NCBI RefSeq assembly: GCF_007859915.1
Contig: NZ_SJPM01000011.1
Location: forward strand, 62,001-126,000
Direction: 5' to 3'
From: Neorhodopirellula pilleata
GTDB lineage: Bacteria; Planctomycetota; Planctomycetia; Pirellulales; Pirellulaceae
Length of the DNA: 64,000 bases
Each line of letters starts with the position of its first letter. Within the stretch, counting starts at the first letter, position 1. Below the pieces are notes generated by a model. It ran no database searches. It saw nothing but the letters and a program-made list of their open reading frames with translations, and was not told where the DNA came from. Positions 8,970-18,097 of this stretch are shown piece by piece. The position numbers were made by a program, and so were the translations under genes.

Positions 8970-10286
8970 TTAGGAAGACTTCGACAACAAAGCGTATTTT
9001 CGTTTTCCCCGGCGAAGCACCACGATGCTGCGGTCGCCAAAGTCGCTCGGTACGATGCGTCGCTGTTCATCGTCGACTCGCACGTTATTGAGGTACACGC
9101 CGCCCTCTTTCACGCTGCGGCGGGCTTCCCCACCGCTGCTGCACAGCGCCACGAGTTGCAATGCTTCAATGATCCACAAACCCTCACCGCCGAGCTGTTC
9201 GGCGGTGACTTCATAACTGGGAACGTCCGCAAAGATTTCGCGTAGTTGCGAATCAGGGGTGTCGCCGAGTTCGCCACCGAACAGGATCTGCGTCGCCCGC
9301 TGGGCCGAATCAATCCCCTCGGTGCTGTGAACCAATTCGGTCATCCACTGGGCCAACCGTTTCTGCGCGGCACGGCCTCCAGGGTTGGATGCGGTTTGCT
9401 CGGCGAGTTCGTCGTACTCGGTCTTATCGATCTCAGTCAAGTAAGCGATGCACCTCATCACGTCGTCATCGGCAACGTTGATCCAGTATTGGTAGAACGC
9501 GTACGGACTCGTTCGCTCGGCATCCAGCCATACCGCGCCACTTTCGGTTTTGCCCATCTTGCGACCGTCGCTCGTGGTGAGCAATGGTGCCGTCATGCCG
9601 AAGAGTTGTTGGCCGATCATTCGGCGGCCCAAATCGATGCCAGCGGTGATGTTTCCCCACTGGTCGCTGCCGCCGGCTTGGATCCGGCAGCCGTGTTCTT
9701 TGGCCAAGTACACGAAGTCATACGCTTGCAGGAGCATGTAACTGAACTCGGTGTAGCTCAGTCCCGCTTCACTGCTCAGACGACTGCGAACGGACTCCTT
9801 GCCCATCATCGTTCCGACGGGGAAGTTCTTGCCGACATCGCGGAGGAACTCGAGGTAAGAGTAACCTTTCATCCAATCGAAATTATTGAGCAGCAACGCA
9901 CCGTTTTCGCCTTTGAAACCGTCTTCACCCTCGAAGCCGAGGAAGCGTCGCATCTGCGCCGCGACGCCGTCGACGTTGACTTGCAATTGTTCGGCGGACA
10001 ACAAGTTGCGTTCTTCGCTCTTGCCGCTCGGGTCACCGATCATGCCCGTCGCCCCGCCGACCAAGGCGATCGGCCGGTGCCCGGCCCGCTGGAAACGACG
10101 CAACATCATCAACTGCATCATGCTGCCCACGTGCAGGCTCGACGCCGTCGGGTCGAACCCGATGTAGACCGTTTGCATCCCCGAATTCAAACATTCGGCC
10201 AAGCCCTCTTCGTCGGTGATTTGGCTCAGCAGTCCTCGCCAACGAAGTTCATCGAGCAGAGTTTGAGTCGTAGCGGTTTCATTCAT
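8970..10286 (-). CDS. tyrS: Tyrosyl-tRNA synthetase
   Basis: A 438-residue class I aminoacyl-tRNA synthetase that charges tRNA-Tyr. The HIGH-type motif appears as HVGS (residues 52-55) within YIGFDPTASSLHVGSMMQL, and the KMSKS-type loop as KMGKT (243-247). The tyrosine and tRNA region AGGSDQWGNITAGIDLGR is intact. The C-terminus carries an S4-like RNA-binding domain (EARRSVKEGGVYLNNVRV). The length fits the bacterial TyrS type with an S4 tail. It starts at an ATG that overlaps the last bases of ispD (10279-10286), which suggests translational coupling. Confidence 0.97.
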   Translation of the reverse strand: MNETATTQTLLDELRWRGLLSQITDEEGLAECLNSGMQTVYIGFDPTASSLHVGSMMQLMMLRRFQRAGHRPIALVGGATGMIGDPSGKSEERNLLSAEQLQVNVDGVAAQMRRFLGFEGEDGFKGENGALLLNNFDWMKGYSYLEFLRDVGKNFPVGTMMGKESVRSRLSSEAGLSYTEFSYMLLQAYDFVYLAKEHGCRIQAGGSDQWGNITAGIDLGRRMIGQQLFGMTAPLLTTSDGRKMGKTESGAVWLDAERTSPYAFYQYWINVADDDVMRCIAYLTEIDKTEYDELAEQTASNPGGRAAQKRLAQWMTELVHSTEGIDSAQRATQILFGGELGDTPDSQLREIFADVPSYEVTAEQLGGEGLWIIEALQLVALCSSGGEARRSVKEGGVYLNNVRVDDEQRRIVPSDFGDRSIVVLRRGKRKYALLSKSS

Positions 10287-11061
10287 GGCTGTCTGCGTTG
10301 GTTTCAGTGCGTTCGAATCGGAGGGCGGATGCTTGGATCAGAGCCTCGGCGACGAGCAAGTCTTCCGCGTAAGTGATTTTTAAATTGTCGGCGGCCCCTT
10401 CGACTAGAGCGACTCGGTGGCCGGAACGTTCGATCATTTGGGCGTCGTCGGTCACGGCGCGGCCCCGATGCCGGTCGTAGGCTTGCTTGATCCAATCGAG
10501 CCGAAAAACTTGGGGCGTCTGCGCGACCCACATGCCTTCGCGATCGACCGTTTCACAATCATTGCCCGCGTCGCGTTGGCGTTTCAGCGTACCGGTGACT
10601 CGATGGGCCAACAACGCGGCTCCTGTTTCGCCCACTTTTTCAAACAAGCGGGTCAGATCGTCATCTCGGATCAATGGCCGGGCGGCATCATGCACGGCAA
10701 CATATTGGCAACCCGAGTCGGCGCTGCGGGCGGCGATCCACTGAATCGCTGCGGCGACCGTATCGCTACGCTGGTCCCCGCCCGGGATAATCTCGATCCG
10801 CTCTGGTTGAGAGACAAGATTCCGCTGGTCCTCGAATCGAGCCCGGTCGGACTGCGAAACAGCTAAAATGACTTTCCCGATTTCGGAACGCCCGATCAGC
10901 TTCTCGGTCGCGTGCGTCCAGAGGGGGCGACCGGCTAGCAGGGCAAAGAGTTTGTTCGATTCACTGCCGAATCGGGAGCCACTACCGGCGGCGGGCAGAA
11001 CTGCCGCGATGGATTGTGGTGCGATCAAAGTTGCACCCGACTGGATCGGTAAAGCAGACAT
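10279..11061 (-). CDS. ispD: 2-C-methyl-D-erythritol 4-phosphate cytidylyltransferase
   Basis: About 260 residues. IspD transfers CMP from CTP to MEP in the non-mevalonate isoprenoid pathway. The nucleotide-binding signature LPAAGSGSRFGSESNKLF is near residue 22, and VHDAARPLI and DDAQMIERSGHRVALVEGAADNLKITYAEDL are typical of the family. The ATG at 11061 is preferred over the TTG one codon upstream. The gene runs into tyrS with an 8-bp overlap. IspF, sometimes fused or adjacent, is not present here. Confidence 0.94.
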   Translation of the reverse strand: MSALPIQSGATLIAPQSIAAVLPAAGSGSRFGSESNKLFALLAGRPLWTHATEKLIGRSEIGKVILAVSQSDRARFEDQRNLVSQPERIEIIPGGDQRSDTVAAAIQWIAARSADSGCQYVAVHDAARPLIRDDDLTRLFEKVGETGAALLAHRVTGTLKRQRDAGNDCETVDREGMWVAQTPQVFRLDWIKQAYDRHRGRAVTDDAQMIERSGHRVALVEGAADNLKITYAEDLLVAEALIQASALRFERTETNADSHE

Positions 11062-11103
11062 CAAGAAATCAGCGACCGTTTCATCCTTAGTCGGCTAAGC
11101 TCA

Positions 11104-11180
11104 TACAAGCCCGACGCGCAAGCGAGAGGAACCGAGGGTGGGTGAATGGAACGTACTGACTCGCTTGCGCTTCGGGGGTG
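11104..11180. repeat. Imperfect inverted repeat, GCGCAAGCGA family
   Basis: The left arm ACAAGCCCGACGCGCAAGCG (from 11105) faces the right arm TCGCTTGCGCTTCGGG (11161-11176). The same pair of arms recurs at 57123-57231. Half-copies (GCTTCTGGCTTGTA near 11323 and CGCGTCGGGCTTGTA near 34558) lie beside other repeat elements. Confidence 0.75.
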
Positions 11181-11207
11181 TGTTTCTGGAACACTCGCTT
11201 GCCGGTG

Positions 11208-11314
11208 TGTTGATTGAGTGCACGTTTAGGCGTTTTCGTTTAACGGCAAGCCGCAGGCGCCTGCGTTTTCAAACTCTGTCGCCTGCGGCTTACCGTTAAA
11301 CGATTAGATCAACA
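11208..11314. repeat. 107-bp composite repeat element, copy A (REP core)
   Basis: The ends are TGTTGATTGAGTGCACG and CGATTAGATCAACA, an inverted pair of the TGTTGATTTA type. The core is a REP hairpin (11236-11303; arms TCGTTTAACGGCAAGCCGCA and GCGGCTTACCGTTAAACGA). The same element, also 107 bp, lies in opposite orientation at 34442-34548. Copy A sits between rpsT and ispD, both on the minus strand. Confidence 0.85.
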
Positions 11315-11353
11315 GACCGTTGCGCTTCTGGCTTGTATGGCGGGCCGTTAAAA

Positions 11354-11626
11354 TCAGGCCGCTTGGGCGATTTTCTTGATCGCGGCGTTGAGGCGGCTCT
11401 TCGTGCGGGAGGCCACGTTTTTGTGGATCACGTTCTTGGCGGCCGCTTGGTCCAATTTGCGGCAAGCCATTTTGTAGGCGTCCTTGGCGGTGTCTAGATC
11501 GTTCGCTTCGACGGCTTCGCGGACTCGCTTGACGCTCGAACGCATCGTGCTGCGAGTCGCCCGGTTACGAAGGCGGCGGACACCGTTTTGACGAAGACGT
11601 TTGTTCGAACTGGGAGTATTTGGCAT
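11354..11626 (-). CDS. rpsT: 30S ribosomal protein S20
   Basis: A 90-residue, highly basic protein with the S20 pattern: MPNTPSSNKRLRQNGVRRLRNRATRS at the N-terminus, KRVREAVEANDLDTAKDAYKMACRKLDQAAAKNVIHKNVASRTKSRLN in the middle and a short alanine-rich tail. S20 binds 16S rRNA early in assembly of the small subunit. It is a single gene, divergent from cobA-hemD, with a 107-bp repeat element downstream. Confidence 0.97.
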   Translation of the reverse strand: MPNTPSSNKRLRQNGVRRLRNRATRSTMRSSVKRVREAVEANDLDTAKDAYKMACRKLDQAAAKNVIHKNVASRTKSRLNAAIKKIAQAA

Positions 11627-11800
11627 GTTGATTGGGGGCGGTGATGGGCACCGACAAAAACAGGGAAACGGTCGACCAAACTATCCGGTCGGTCCAAAAG
11701 GTTTCTTCAGGGCGGATTAGTATGACGACCCGGGGGGCGACTGTCCATATCTCCTGGAAACTTCCATAATCGGTTTTCTGGTCGCTCTCCTTTACCCGTT

Positions 11801-13399
11801 TTGAATCGTCCCGCCGTGTCCGATCCATCGCCCCCGACATCTCAATCCTCGCTGCGTGAACCCGCAGCGGCTCCCTCCGGAGGCGGTTTTGTAGCCTTGG
11901 TGGGGGCCGGACCGGGGCATCCCGAATTGCTGACGCTGCGGGGACAGAAATGGCTCTCGCGCTGCGATGTGGTGCTCTACGACGGGCTTTCCAACACGGA
12001 CATGCTCGTCCACGCCCCCCAAGCGGAGCACATTTGCGTTGGCAAGCATGGGCAAACCCGGATTTGGAAACAGCAGGAAATCATCCAAGAAATCCTTCGA
12101 CACGCGGAGCAAGGGAAATGTGTCGTGCGGCTCAAAGGCGGTGACCCGGCCGTTTTCGCCCGCACCAGCGAAGAGGTCGACGCGTTGGTCGACGCGAAAG
12201 TTGCGTTCGAAATCGTGCCTGGGATCACGGCGGCTTTGGCGGCCGGTTCGTATGCCGGCATCCCGATCACCCATCGCGGGATCGCGTCGGCCGTGGCCCT
12301 GGTGACCGGTCACGAAGAACCCGGCAAGCCCGAGTCGGCGCTGGATTGGTCGGCCCTGGCCGCATTTCCGGGCACGTTGGTCATTTACATGGGCGTCACG
12401 ACGGCGGAGGCCTGGACGACGGCGTTGATCGAAGCGGGCAAACCGGCCGGCACGCCGTGCGCTATTTTACGGCGATGCAGTTTGCCCGATCAACAACAGA
12501 TCCGATGTCGTCTCGACGAAGTGGTCGGGCATTTGACACCGGCAAGCCGATTTCGACCTCCGGTCATCACCATCGTCGGCGACGTCACCCGGCTTTCCGA
12601 AACGATGGACTGGTTCAGCAAGCGACCGCTGCACGGTCAGTGTATTCTCGTCACCCGCCCGGCCGGCCAAGCGGATGAACTGGCAGCCCCACTCGAAGAC
12701 TTAGGTGCCGAGATAATTCGACAGAGCGTGATTGAGATCTTGCCGCCGGAGGATTGGACCGAAATCGATGCCGCACAAGACGAACTCGCATCGTTTGATT
12801 GGTTGGTCTTCGCCAGCGCCAACGGAGTGTCTTCTTTTTTCAATCGCCTCGAATATCGTGGCATGGACTCCCGTGCACTGGCTGGTTGCCGGATCGCGGT
12901 CGTCGGCAAGGCCACCGCCAAACGATTGGCGGAGTATCGTCTGCGTCCCGACTACATTCCGGAGCAGTTCACCGCAGAGTCTTTGTTGACGCACTTCACT
13001 GATCTAGCACCCCAAAACAATAAGCCTCTTTCAAGTCAACGATTCTTGATCGTCCGTGCCAACCGCGGCAGCGACACGTTGCCGCATGGGCTGCGAACCG
13101 CCGGGGCGGATGTTCGCGAGGTCATCGGCTATCGGAGCGTCGACGTGGAGTCGGTGTCCCCACAAGTCGAAATGCTCGCGCGCGACGGTGCGATCGATTG
13201 GGTGATCGTCACCAGCAGCGCGAGTGCCGAGAACCTGCATCGATTGTTCGGCGACACGATCAAACCATGTCGCTTCGCCGCAATCAGCCCGATCACTGCG
13301 GACGTATTGAAGAATTTGGAATATCAAGTCGACGCCATCGCCGACCCGCATACGATGCGGGGTATCGTCGATGCGATTGCCAGCGTGATGAAACCCTAA
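11801..13399 (+). CDS. cobA-hemD: Fused uroporphyrinogen-III C-methyltransferase / uroporphyrinogen-III synthase
   Basis: A protein of about 530 residues with two enzymes in one chain. Residues ~30-275 form a SUMT (CobA/CysG-A type): VALVGAGPGHPELLTLRG, VVRLKGGDPAVFARTSEEV and VTGHEEPGKPESALDW. It methylates uroporphyrinogen III to precorrin-2. Residues ~280-525 form HemD (ILVTRPAGQADELAAPLEDLGAE and VIVTSSASAENLHRLFG), which closes hydroxymethylbilane to uroporphyrinogen III. The fusion links heme supply to siroheme or cobalamin. Start choice is weak: TTG at 11801 or GTG at 11816, neither with a clear Shine-Dalgarno site. No other tetrapyrrole gene is adjacent. Confidence 0.92.
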   Translation: MNRPAVSDPSPPTSQSSLREPAAAPSGGGFVALVGAGPGHPELLTLRGQKWLSRCDVVLYDGLSNTDMLVHAPQAEHICVGKHGQTRIWKQQEIIQEILRHAEQGKCVVRLKGGDPAVFARTSEEVDALVDAKVAFEIVPGITAALAAGSYAGIPITHRGIASAVALVTGHEEPGKPESALDWSALAAFPGTLVIYMGVTTAEAWTTALIEAGKPAGTPCAILRRCSLPDQQQIRCRLDEVVGHLTPASRFRPPVITIVGDVTRLSETMDWFSKRPLHGQCILVTRPAGQADELAAPLEDLGAEIIRQSVIEILPPEDWTEIDAAQDELASFDWLVFASANGVSSFFNRLEYRGMDSRALAGCRIAVVGKATAKRLAEYRLRPDYIPEQFTAESLLTHFTDLAPQNNKPLSSQRFLIVRANRGSDTLPHGLRTAGADVREVIGYRSVDVESVSPQVEMLARDGAIDWVIVTSSASAENLHRLFGDTIKPCRFAAISPITADVLKNLEYQVDAIADPHTMRGIVDAIASVMKP

Positions 13400-13445
13400 A
13401 TCCACTTCGCAAAGCGGTAAGGCGCGCGGCGGATTTCTACCGTAG

Positions 13446-13494
13446 TGGCGACTTTCAGTCGCCATCCCATCAAGCGTCGACTGAAAGTCGACGC
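13446..13494. repeat. Twin hairpins, GACTTTCAGTC family
   Basis: Two perfect small hairpins stand in opposite orientation: TGGCGACT-TTC-AGTCGCCA (13446-13464) and GCGTCGACT-GAA-AGTCGACGC (13474-13494). A third member lies at 16705-16723 after leuA. They resemble a second, shorter REP-like family. Confidence 0.85.
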
Positions 13495-13519
13495 CACGCC
13501 ACCAAACGAGACCGAATCC

Positions 13520-13870
13520 ATGTCCGATATTAATCCGAATGACAGAATTCCTGGCACCTATCGTGCGATGCACGAGCAATTCCCGGAGTTCATGCAAGCG
13601 TACGAAGCGATGGGACAGGCCGCCCGACAAGCCGGACCGCTATCGGATCGCGAGGTCGCGATGGTGAAGCTGGCCATTTCGATCGGAGCGGGTTTGCAAG
13701 GCGGTGCTCATTCGCACTGCCGCAAAGCCTTGCAGGCGGGCTGTTCGCCCGACGACCTGCGTCACGTCGCGATCCTAGCGGCACCCACGATCGGCTTCCC
13801 GACTATGATGCGAGCGAAGAGTTGGATCGAAGATGTCTTGAATCAACAACCGAAAGAGAAAACCGAATGA
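13520..13870 (+). CDS. Carboxymuconolactone decarboxylase (CMD/AhpD-like) family protein
   Basis: A 116-residue protein. The start is placed at the ATG at 13520 (MSDINPNDRIPGTY); the frame extends upstream only through the hairpin repeat. The CMD core is LSDREVAMVKLAISIGAGLQGGAHSHCRKALQAGCSPDDLRHVAILAAPTIGFP. Redox members of the family use a CxxC pair; here only one Cys is present (HSHC), so thiol-disulfide peroxidase activity is doubtful. The stop codon overlaps the start of the downstream esterase (ATGA), indicating coupled translation. The substrate is unknown. Confidence 0.85.
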   Translation: MSDINPNDRIPGTYRAMHEQFPEFMQAYEAMGQAARQAGPLSDREVAMVKLAISIGAGLQGGAHSHCRKALQAGCSPDDLRHVAILAAPTIGFPTMMRAKSWIEDVLNQQPKEKTE

Positions 13871-14859
13871 GCCCTCTCGTACGATCTGCACGCTTAAGTC
13901 TCATCGTTCTTGTCACACTTCTGTACTTGGTCAACGGGATCGCTTCGCAGGTAGACTCGGACGAACTCCCCGCGAAGAATCAGCCCGCGAGAACTCCACC
14001 CGCGAAAGTCGGTCGGAAGGACAAGGCGACTCCCCGATTTTCATGGATCAATCCGGCCCAGAATTCCCAACAGGTTCCTGGTCTGATTCACGGCCAATTT
14101 CATAGCACGTTGGTCGATCAAAATGTCGGCTACTTCCTCCTGTTGCCACCAGGTTATGAGTCGAAGGCGGGGACTCAATCCCAACAGCGTTATCCGGTGG
14201 TCTACTACCTTCACGGTGGCCGTCCGGGCTCGGAAGCCAAAGGCATTTCATTGGCACCGATGATGGTCGAAGCGATGAAGTCTGAGCAAGTCGGCGAAAT
14301 GATTTATGTGTTCGTCAACGGCGGTCCGGTCAGTCATTACAACGTTCCCGACCAACCCGGCGCGATCGGTGCCGACGTATTCATTCAAGAATTGATCCCG
14401 CACATCGATCAGACGTATCGAACGATCGCCGATCGCAGTGGACGTGGACTCGAGGGATTCTCGCAAGGCGGACGCGGCACGATGCGATTGTCGCTTCGGT
14501 ATCCAGAACTGTTCAGCAGCGTCGCGGCGGGTGGCGGTGGTTATGAAACCGAAAAACGCATCAGCGAATCCGAAGGCCGCGAAAGTGAGACGCTGCGATT
14601 CGCAATCGGTGACAATACGTGGGATTTGGCGCGTGTCTATGCGAAATCCGATCGGCCCTCATTGGACCTGATGATCTACGTCGGCACCAAAGGGTTCAAC
14701 TATCAAAACAACCTTCAGTACATGGCGTTTCTGAAAGAGCAGGGGATTCCTTTCAGGTCATTGATCGTCGAAGGCGTTCCGCATTCGGCCAAAGGAATCT
14801 ACGAACAGAAGGGACTGGCGATCATGAAGTTTCACGATGACAACTTCGGCTCACGTTAG
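13867..14859 (+). CDS. Secreted esterase (esterase D/feruloyl-esterase-like alpha/beta hydrolase)
   Basis: A 330-residue protein. The start ATG overlaps the stop of the CMD gene; the frame extends further upstream but a start there would place extra residues before a clear signal peptide (RSARLSLIVLVTLLYLVNGIAS). The core follows the esterase family related to antigen 85 and feruloyl esterases: YPVVYYLHGG (residues 109-118) and nucleophile elbow GFSQGG with Ser199. A C-terminal His in VPHSAKGIYE is a candidate for the triad. Probably a periplasmic or surface esterase. It ends four bases before the leuA promoter. Confidence 0.85.
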   Translation: MSPLVRSARLSLIVLVTLLYLVNGIASQVDSDELPAKNQPARTPPAKVGRKDKATPRFSWINPAQNSQQVPGLIHGQFHSTLVDQNVGYFLLLPPGYESKAGTQSQQRYPVVYYLHGGRPGSEAKGISLAPMMVEAMKSEQVGEMIYVFVNGGPVSHYNVPDQPGAIGADVFIQELIPHIDQTYRTIADRSGRGLEGFSQGGRGTMRLSLRYPELFSSVAAGGGGYETEKRISESEGRESETLRFAIGDNTWDLARVYAKSDRPSLDLMIYVGTKGFNYQNNLQYMAFLKEQGIPFRSLIVEGVPHSAKGIYEQKGLAIMKFHDDNFGSR

Positions 14860-14862
14860 TCC

Positions 14863-14891
14863 TTGACGCACGCCCCCCGGGAGTCTATCTT
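14863..14891 (+). promoter_or_regulatory. Sigma70-type promoter of the leuA leader
   Basis: TTGACG (14863-14868) and TATCTT (14886-14891) are separated by exactly 17 bp, close to the vegetative consensus. A start 6-8 bases after the -10 box would fall at 14897-14899, that is on or next to the ATG of the leader peptide (14898). That would make the leader peptide leaderless. The promoter was read by eye; the transcription start is inferred. Confidence 0.7.
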
Positions 14892-14897
14892 TCGGAT

Positions 14898-14984
14898 ATG
14901 AATACGCGACTCGAATCCCTACGACGCCTCGACCTAGGCCTGCTACTAAGCAGTGGCCCGAGCCGATTCGTTGTGGTGTTCTGA
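14898..14984 (+). CDS. Leucine-rich leader peptide of leuA
   Basis: A 28-residue open frame from ATG to TGA between the promoter and the leuA terminator. Seven of its residues are leucine (positions 5, 8, 11, 13, 15, 16, 17), with three in a row (CTG CTA CTA at 14940-14948) and four of the seven encoded by CTA, a codon that looks uncommon in leuA itself. Three valines follow near the end (VVVF). This is the design of leader peptides that sense charged tRNA-Leu. There is no obvious Shine-Dalgarno site at normal spacing, and the promoter position suggests the message may begin at the ATG. Confidence 0.8.
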   Translation: MNTRLESLRRLDLGLLLSSGPSRFVVVF

Positions 14985-15013
14985 AGCCTCGTTTCACCCC
15001 CGTTCAACGAATT

Positions 15014-15051
15014 AGCCCGAGCCGCCATGCTATGCGTCTCGGGCTTTTTTT
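15014..15051 (+). terminator. Intrinsic terminator in the leuA leader
   Basis: AGCCCGAG (15014-15021) and CTCGGGCT (15038-15045) form an 8-bp GC-rich stem, followed by an uninterrupted run of seven T (15045-15051). It stands 30 bp after the leader stop codon and 47 bp before the leuA start, so it must be bypassed for leuA to be transcribed. Confidence 0.9.
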
Positions 15052-15097
15052 GTGCCTTCGCTGTTGTCCCGTTCTCTCACCAATCCTTGAAACGGTC

Positions 15098-16690
<1,593 letters not shown>

Positions 16691-16704
16691 TGGATCGACT
16701 GTGG

Positions 16705-16723
16705 CGTCGACTTTCAGTCGACG
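16705..16723. repeat. Hairpin of the GACTTTCAGTC family
   Basis: CGTCGACT-TTC-AGTCGACG is a perfect 8-bp stem with a 3-nt loop, 15 bp after the leuA stop and of the same family as 13446-13494. It lacks a T-run, so it is not a classical intrinsic terminator. Confidence 0.8.
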
Positions 16724-17232
16724 GCGACACGGAACGTCGATTGAAGCTTGACATGATGTCAGTTGTCGCCGCATTGAGGAAGATGCAGGTTGGCGACAAA
16801 CCGTTTGACAAACCTGAACGCCGCGTCAATACTCTGGGTCAACGATACTTGGTGTCGTGACCGTCCTCTCGACGGGCACGAGAACAGGGAACTTCGGTGA
16901 GATTCCGAGACGGCCCGGCCGCTGTATCCGACGCACACGAATGTCCAGCTGTCAGTGATTTCTTCGCCGGCTAGACATTGGGAACCCGCTCCTTTTCTTG
17001 GCCATTGCCGGACTTCGGTCTCGGTGAGAAGGCGAGGTGGTGGGAAGTGTCGGGAGTCAGAAGACCTACCAGATATCGGACGTCTGTCGACCTTCTTGGG
17101 TGAGGTCAACGTCAGGAATGTATGTCCGAATTCCTTTTTGAATGACTCGACGTTCCCGCCTGCGCTTTCGTGGACACGATGCGGTATTGGGTTCAGATCG
17201 TCGGTCATTGCCGCATGCCGTTGATTGACGCA
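16724..17232. other. Non-coding gap between leuA and the DUF1559 gene
   Basis: About 500 bp with no frame that resembles a known protein. Open frames on both strands (about 150 codons on minus, 90 on plus) look like chance frames rich in Arg and Ser. I see no tRNA, riboswitch or clear terminator. The promoter of the DUF1559 gene is presumably near the right end. Confidence 0.5.
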
Positions 17233-18063
17233 ATGACTTTCACCCTTTGGAATCCGATATCGCTGCGCGTTCGTAGCGATTCGAGGAAACGACGCATCGG
17301 GTTCACCTTAATCGAACTGCTCGTGGTGATCGCGATTATCGGTGCGCTGGTGGGTTTGTTGTTGCCGGCGGTCCAAGCCGCTCGCGAGGCGATGCGTCGT
17401 GCGTCCTGCCAGAATAACTTGCATCAAGTCGGGCTGGGGCTGCACAACTATCATTCCGCGTTCGGCAAATTCCCGCCCGGGGCGATCCAGGTGCGACCCG
17501 AGGTGGCCGGTGGTAAGCAGTTCGCTTGGTCCGCGTTCATCCTGCCTCAAATGGAACAAAACGCGTTGGCCGACCGGATCGACTTCGATCGTCCGTTCGA
17601 TGATCCGTTGAACTTGGATGCGGCCGCCGAGGTCGTTGCCGCGTATGTGTGCCCGACGACGCCTCGTCCCGAACCTCGCGTTGGCGGCATGGGCGTGAGT
17701 GATTATGGCGGGATCTACGGCGAACGGATCGTGACCAACAACACACCGCCACGCGGGATGATGATCCACGACCAAGCGTTGGGGTTTCGCGACATTCTCG
17801 ATGGAAGCTCGCACACGATCATGATCGGTGAAGACGCCGACTTCCCCGACGGGCAATGGATCAACGGGCGCAATCTGTTTGACCAAGCGTTCGGGATCAA
17901 CCAAGCACCGGCGTTTGAGAACGACATGCGGAGTTTTCATCCCGGCGGTGCGATGAGTTTGCGGGCCGACGGTTCTGCTCATTTTTTGAACGAACAGATC
18001 AACCTTGAGGTTCTTGCCGCGTTGTGTACCCGCAACGGTCGCGAGACACAGTCGCTGGAATAA
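17233..18063 (+). CDS. DUF1559 domain protein with type IV pilin-like leader
   Basis: About 276 residues. The N-terminal prepilin-type cleavage and methylation motif is RRIGFTLIELLVVIAIIGALVGLLLPAVQAAREAMRR, followed by CQNNLHQVGLGLHNYHSAFGKFPPG, the hallmark of the large planctomycete DUF1559 family. The C-terminal SFHPGGAMSLRADGSAHFLNEQI block is also typical. The ATG at 17233 gives a leader of about 22 residues; in-frame starts at 17170 and 17215 are possible. These proteins are probably processed by a prepilin peptidase and sit at the cell envelope; their role is unknown. The next gene begins 34 bp downstream. Confidence 0.92.
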   Translation: MTFTLWNPISLRVRSDSRKRRIGFTLIELLVVIAIIGALVGLLLPAVQAAREAMRRASCQNNLHQVGLGLHNYHSAFGKFPPGAIQVRPEVAGGKQFAWSAFILPQMEQNALADRIDFDRPFDDPLNLDAAAEVVAAYVCPTTPRPEPRVGGMGVSDYGGIYGERIVTNNTPPRGMMIHDQALGFRDILDGSSHTIMIGEDADFPDGQWINGRNLFDQAFGINQAPAFENDMRSFHPGGAMSLRADGSAHFLNEQINLEVLAALCTRNGRETQSLE

Positions 18064-18097
18064 TCGAAACCAAGAATCCATCCCAAGAATCCACATC

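Larger units (their letters stand above)
14898..15051 (+). promoter_or_regulatory. Transcription attenuator of leuA
   Basis: The region holds the leader peptide frame, an intrinsic terminator and competing pairings. GCCCGAGCCG occurs twice, at 14956-14965 inside the leader frame and at 15015-15024 in the terminator; either copy can pair with CTCGGGC (15038-15044). ATTCGTTG (14966-14973) can pair perfectly with CAACGAAT (15005-15012). A small hairpin (GGCCTGCT...AGCAGTGGCC, 14937-14959) covers the tandem Leu codons. These parts fit ribosome-mediated attenuation by leucine supply; the exact switch between folds was not calculated. Confidence 0.75.

Noticed and set aside
15032..15097. Upstream ATG start for leuA
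   Set aside because: It lies inside the terminator hairpin and would add a cysteine-rich stretch that does not fit LeuA; the ATG at 15098 is better.
16759..17208. Minus-strand frame of about 150 codons before the DUF1559 gene
   Set aside because: Composition is irregular, no domain is visible, and a plus-strand frame of similar quality overlaps it.
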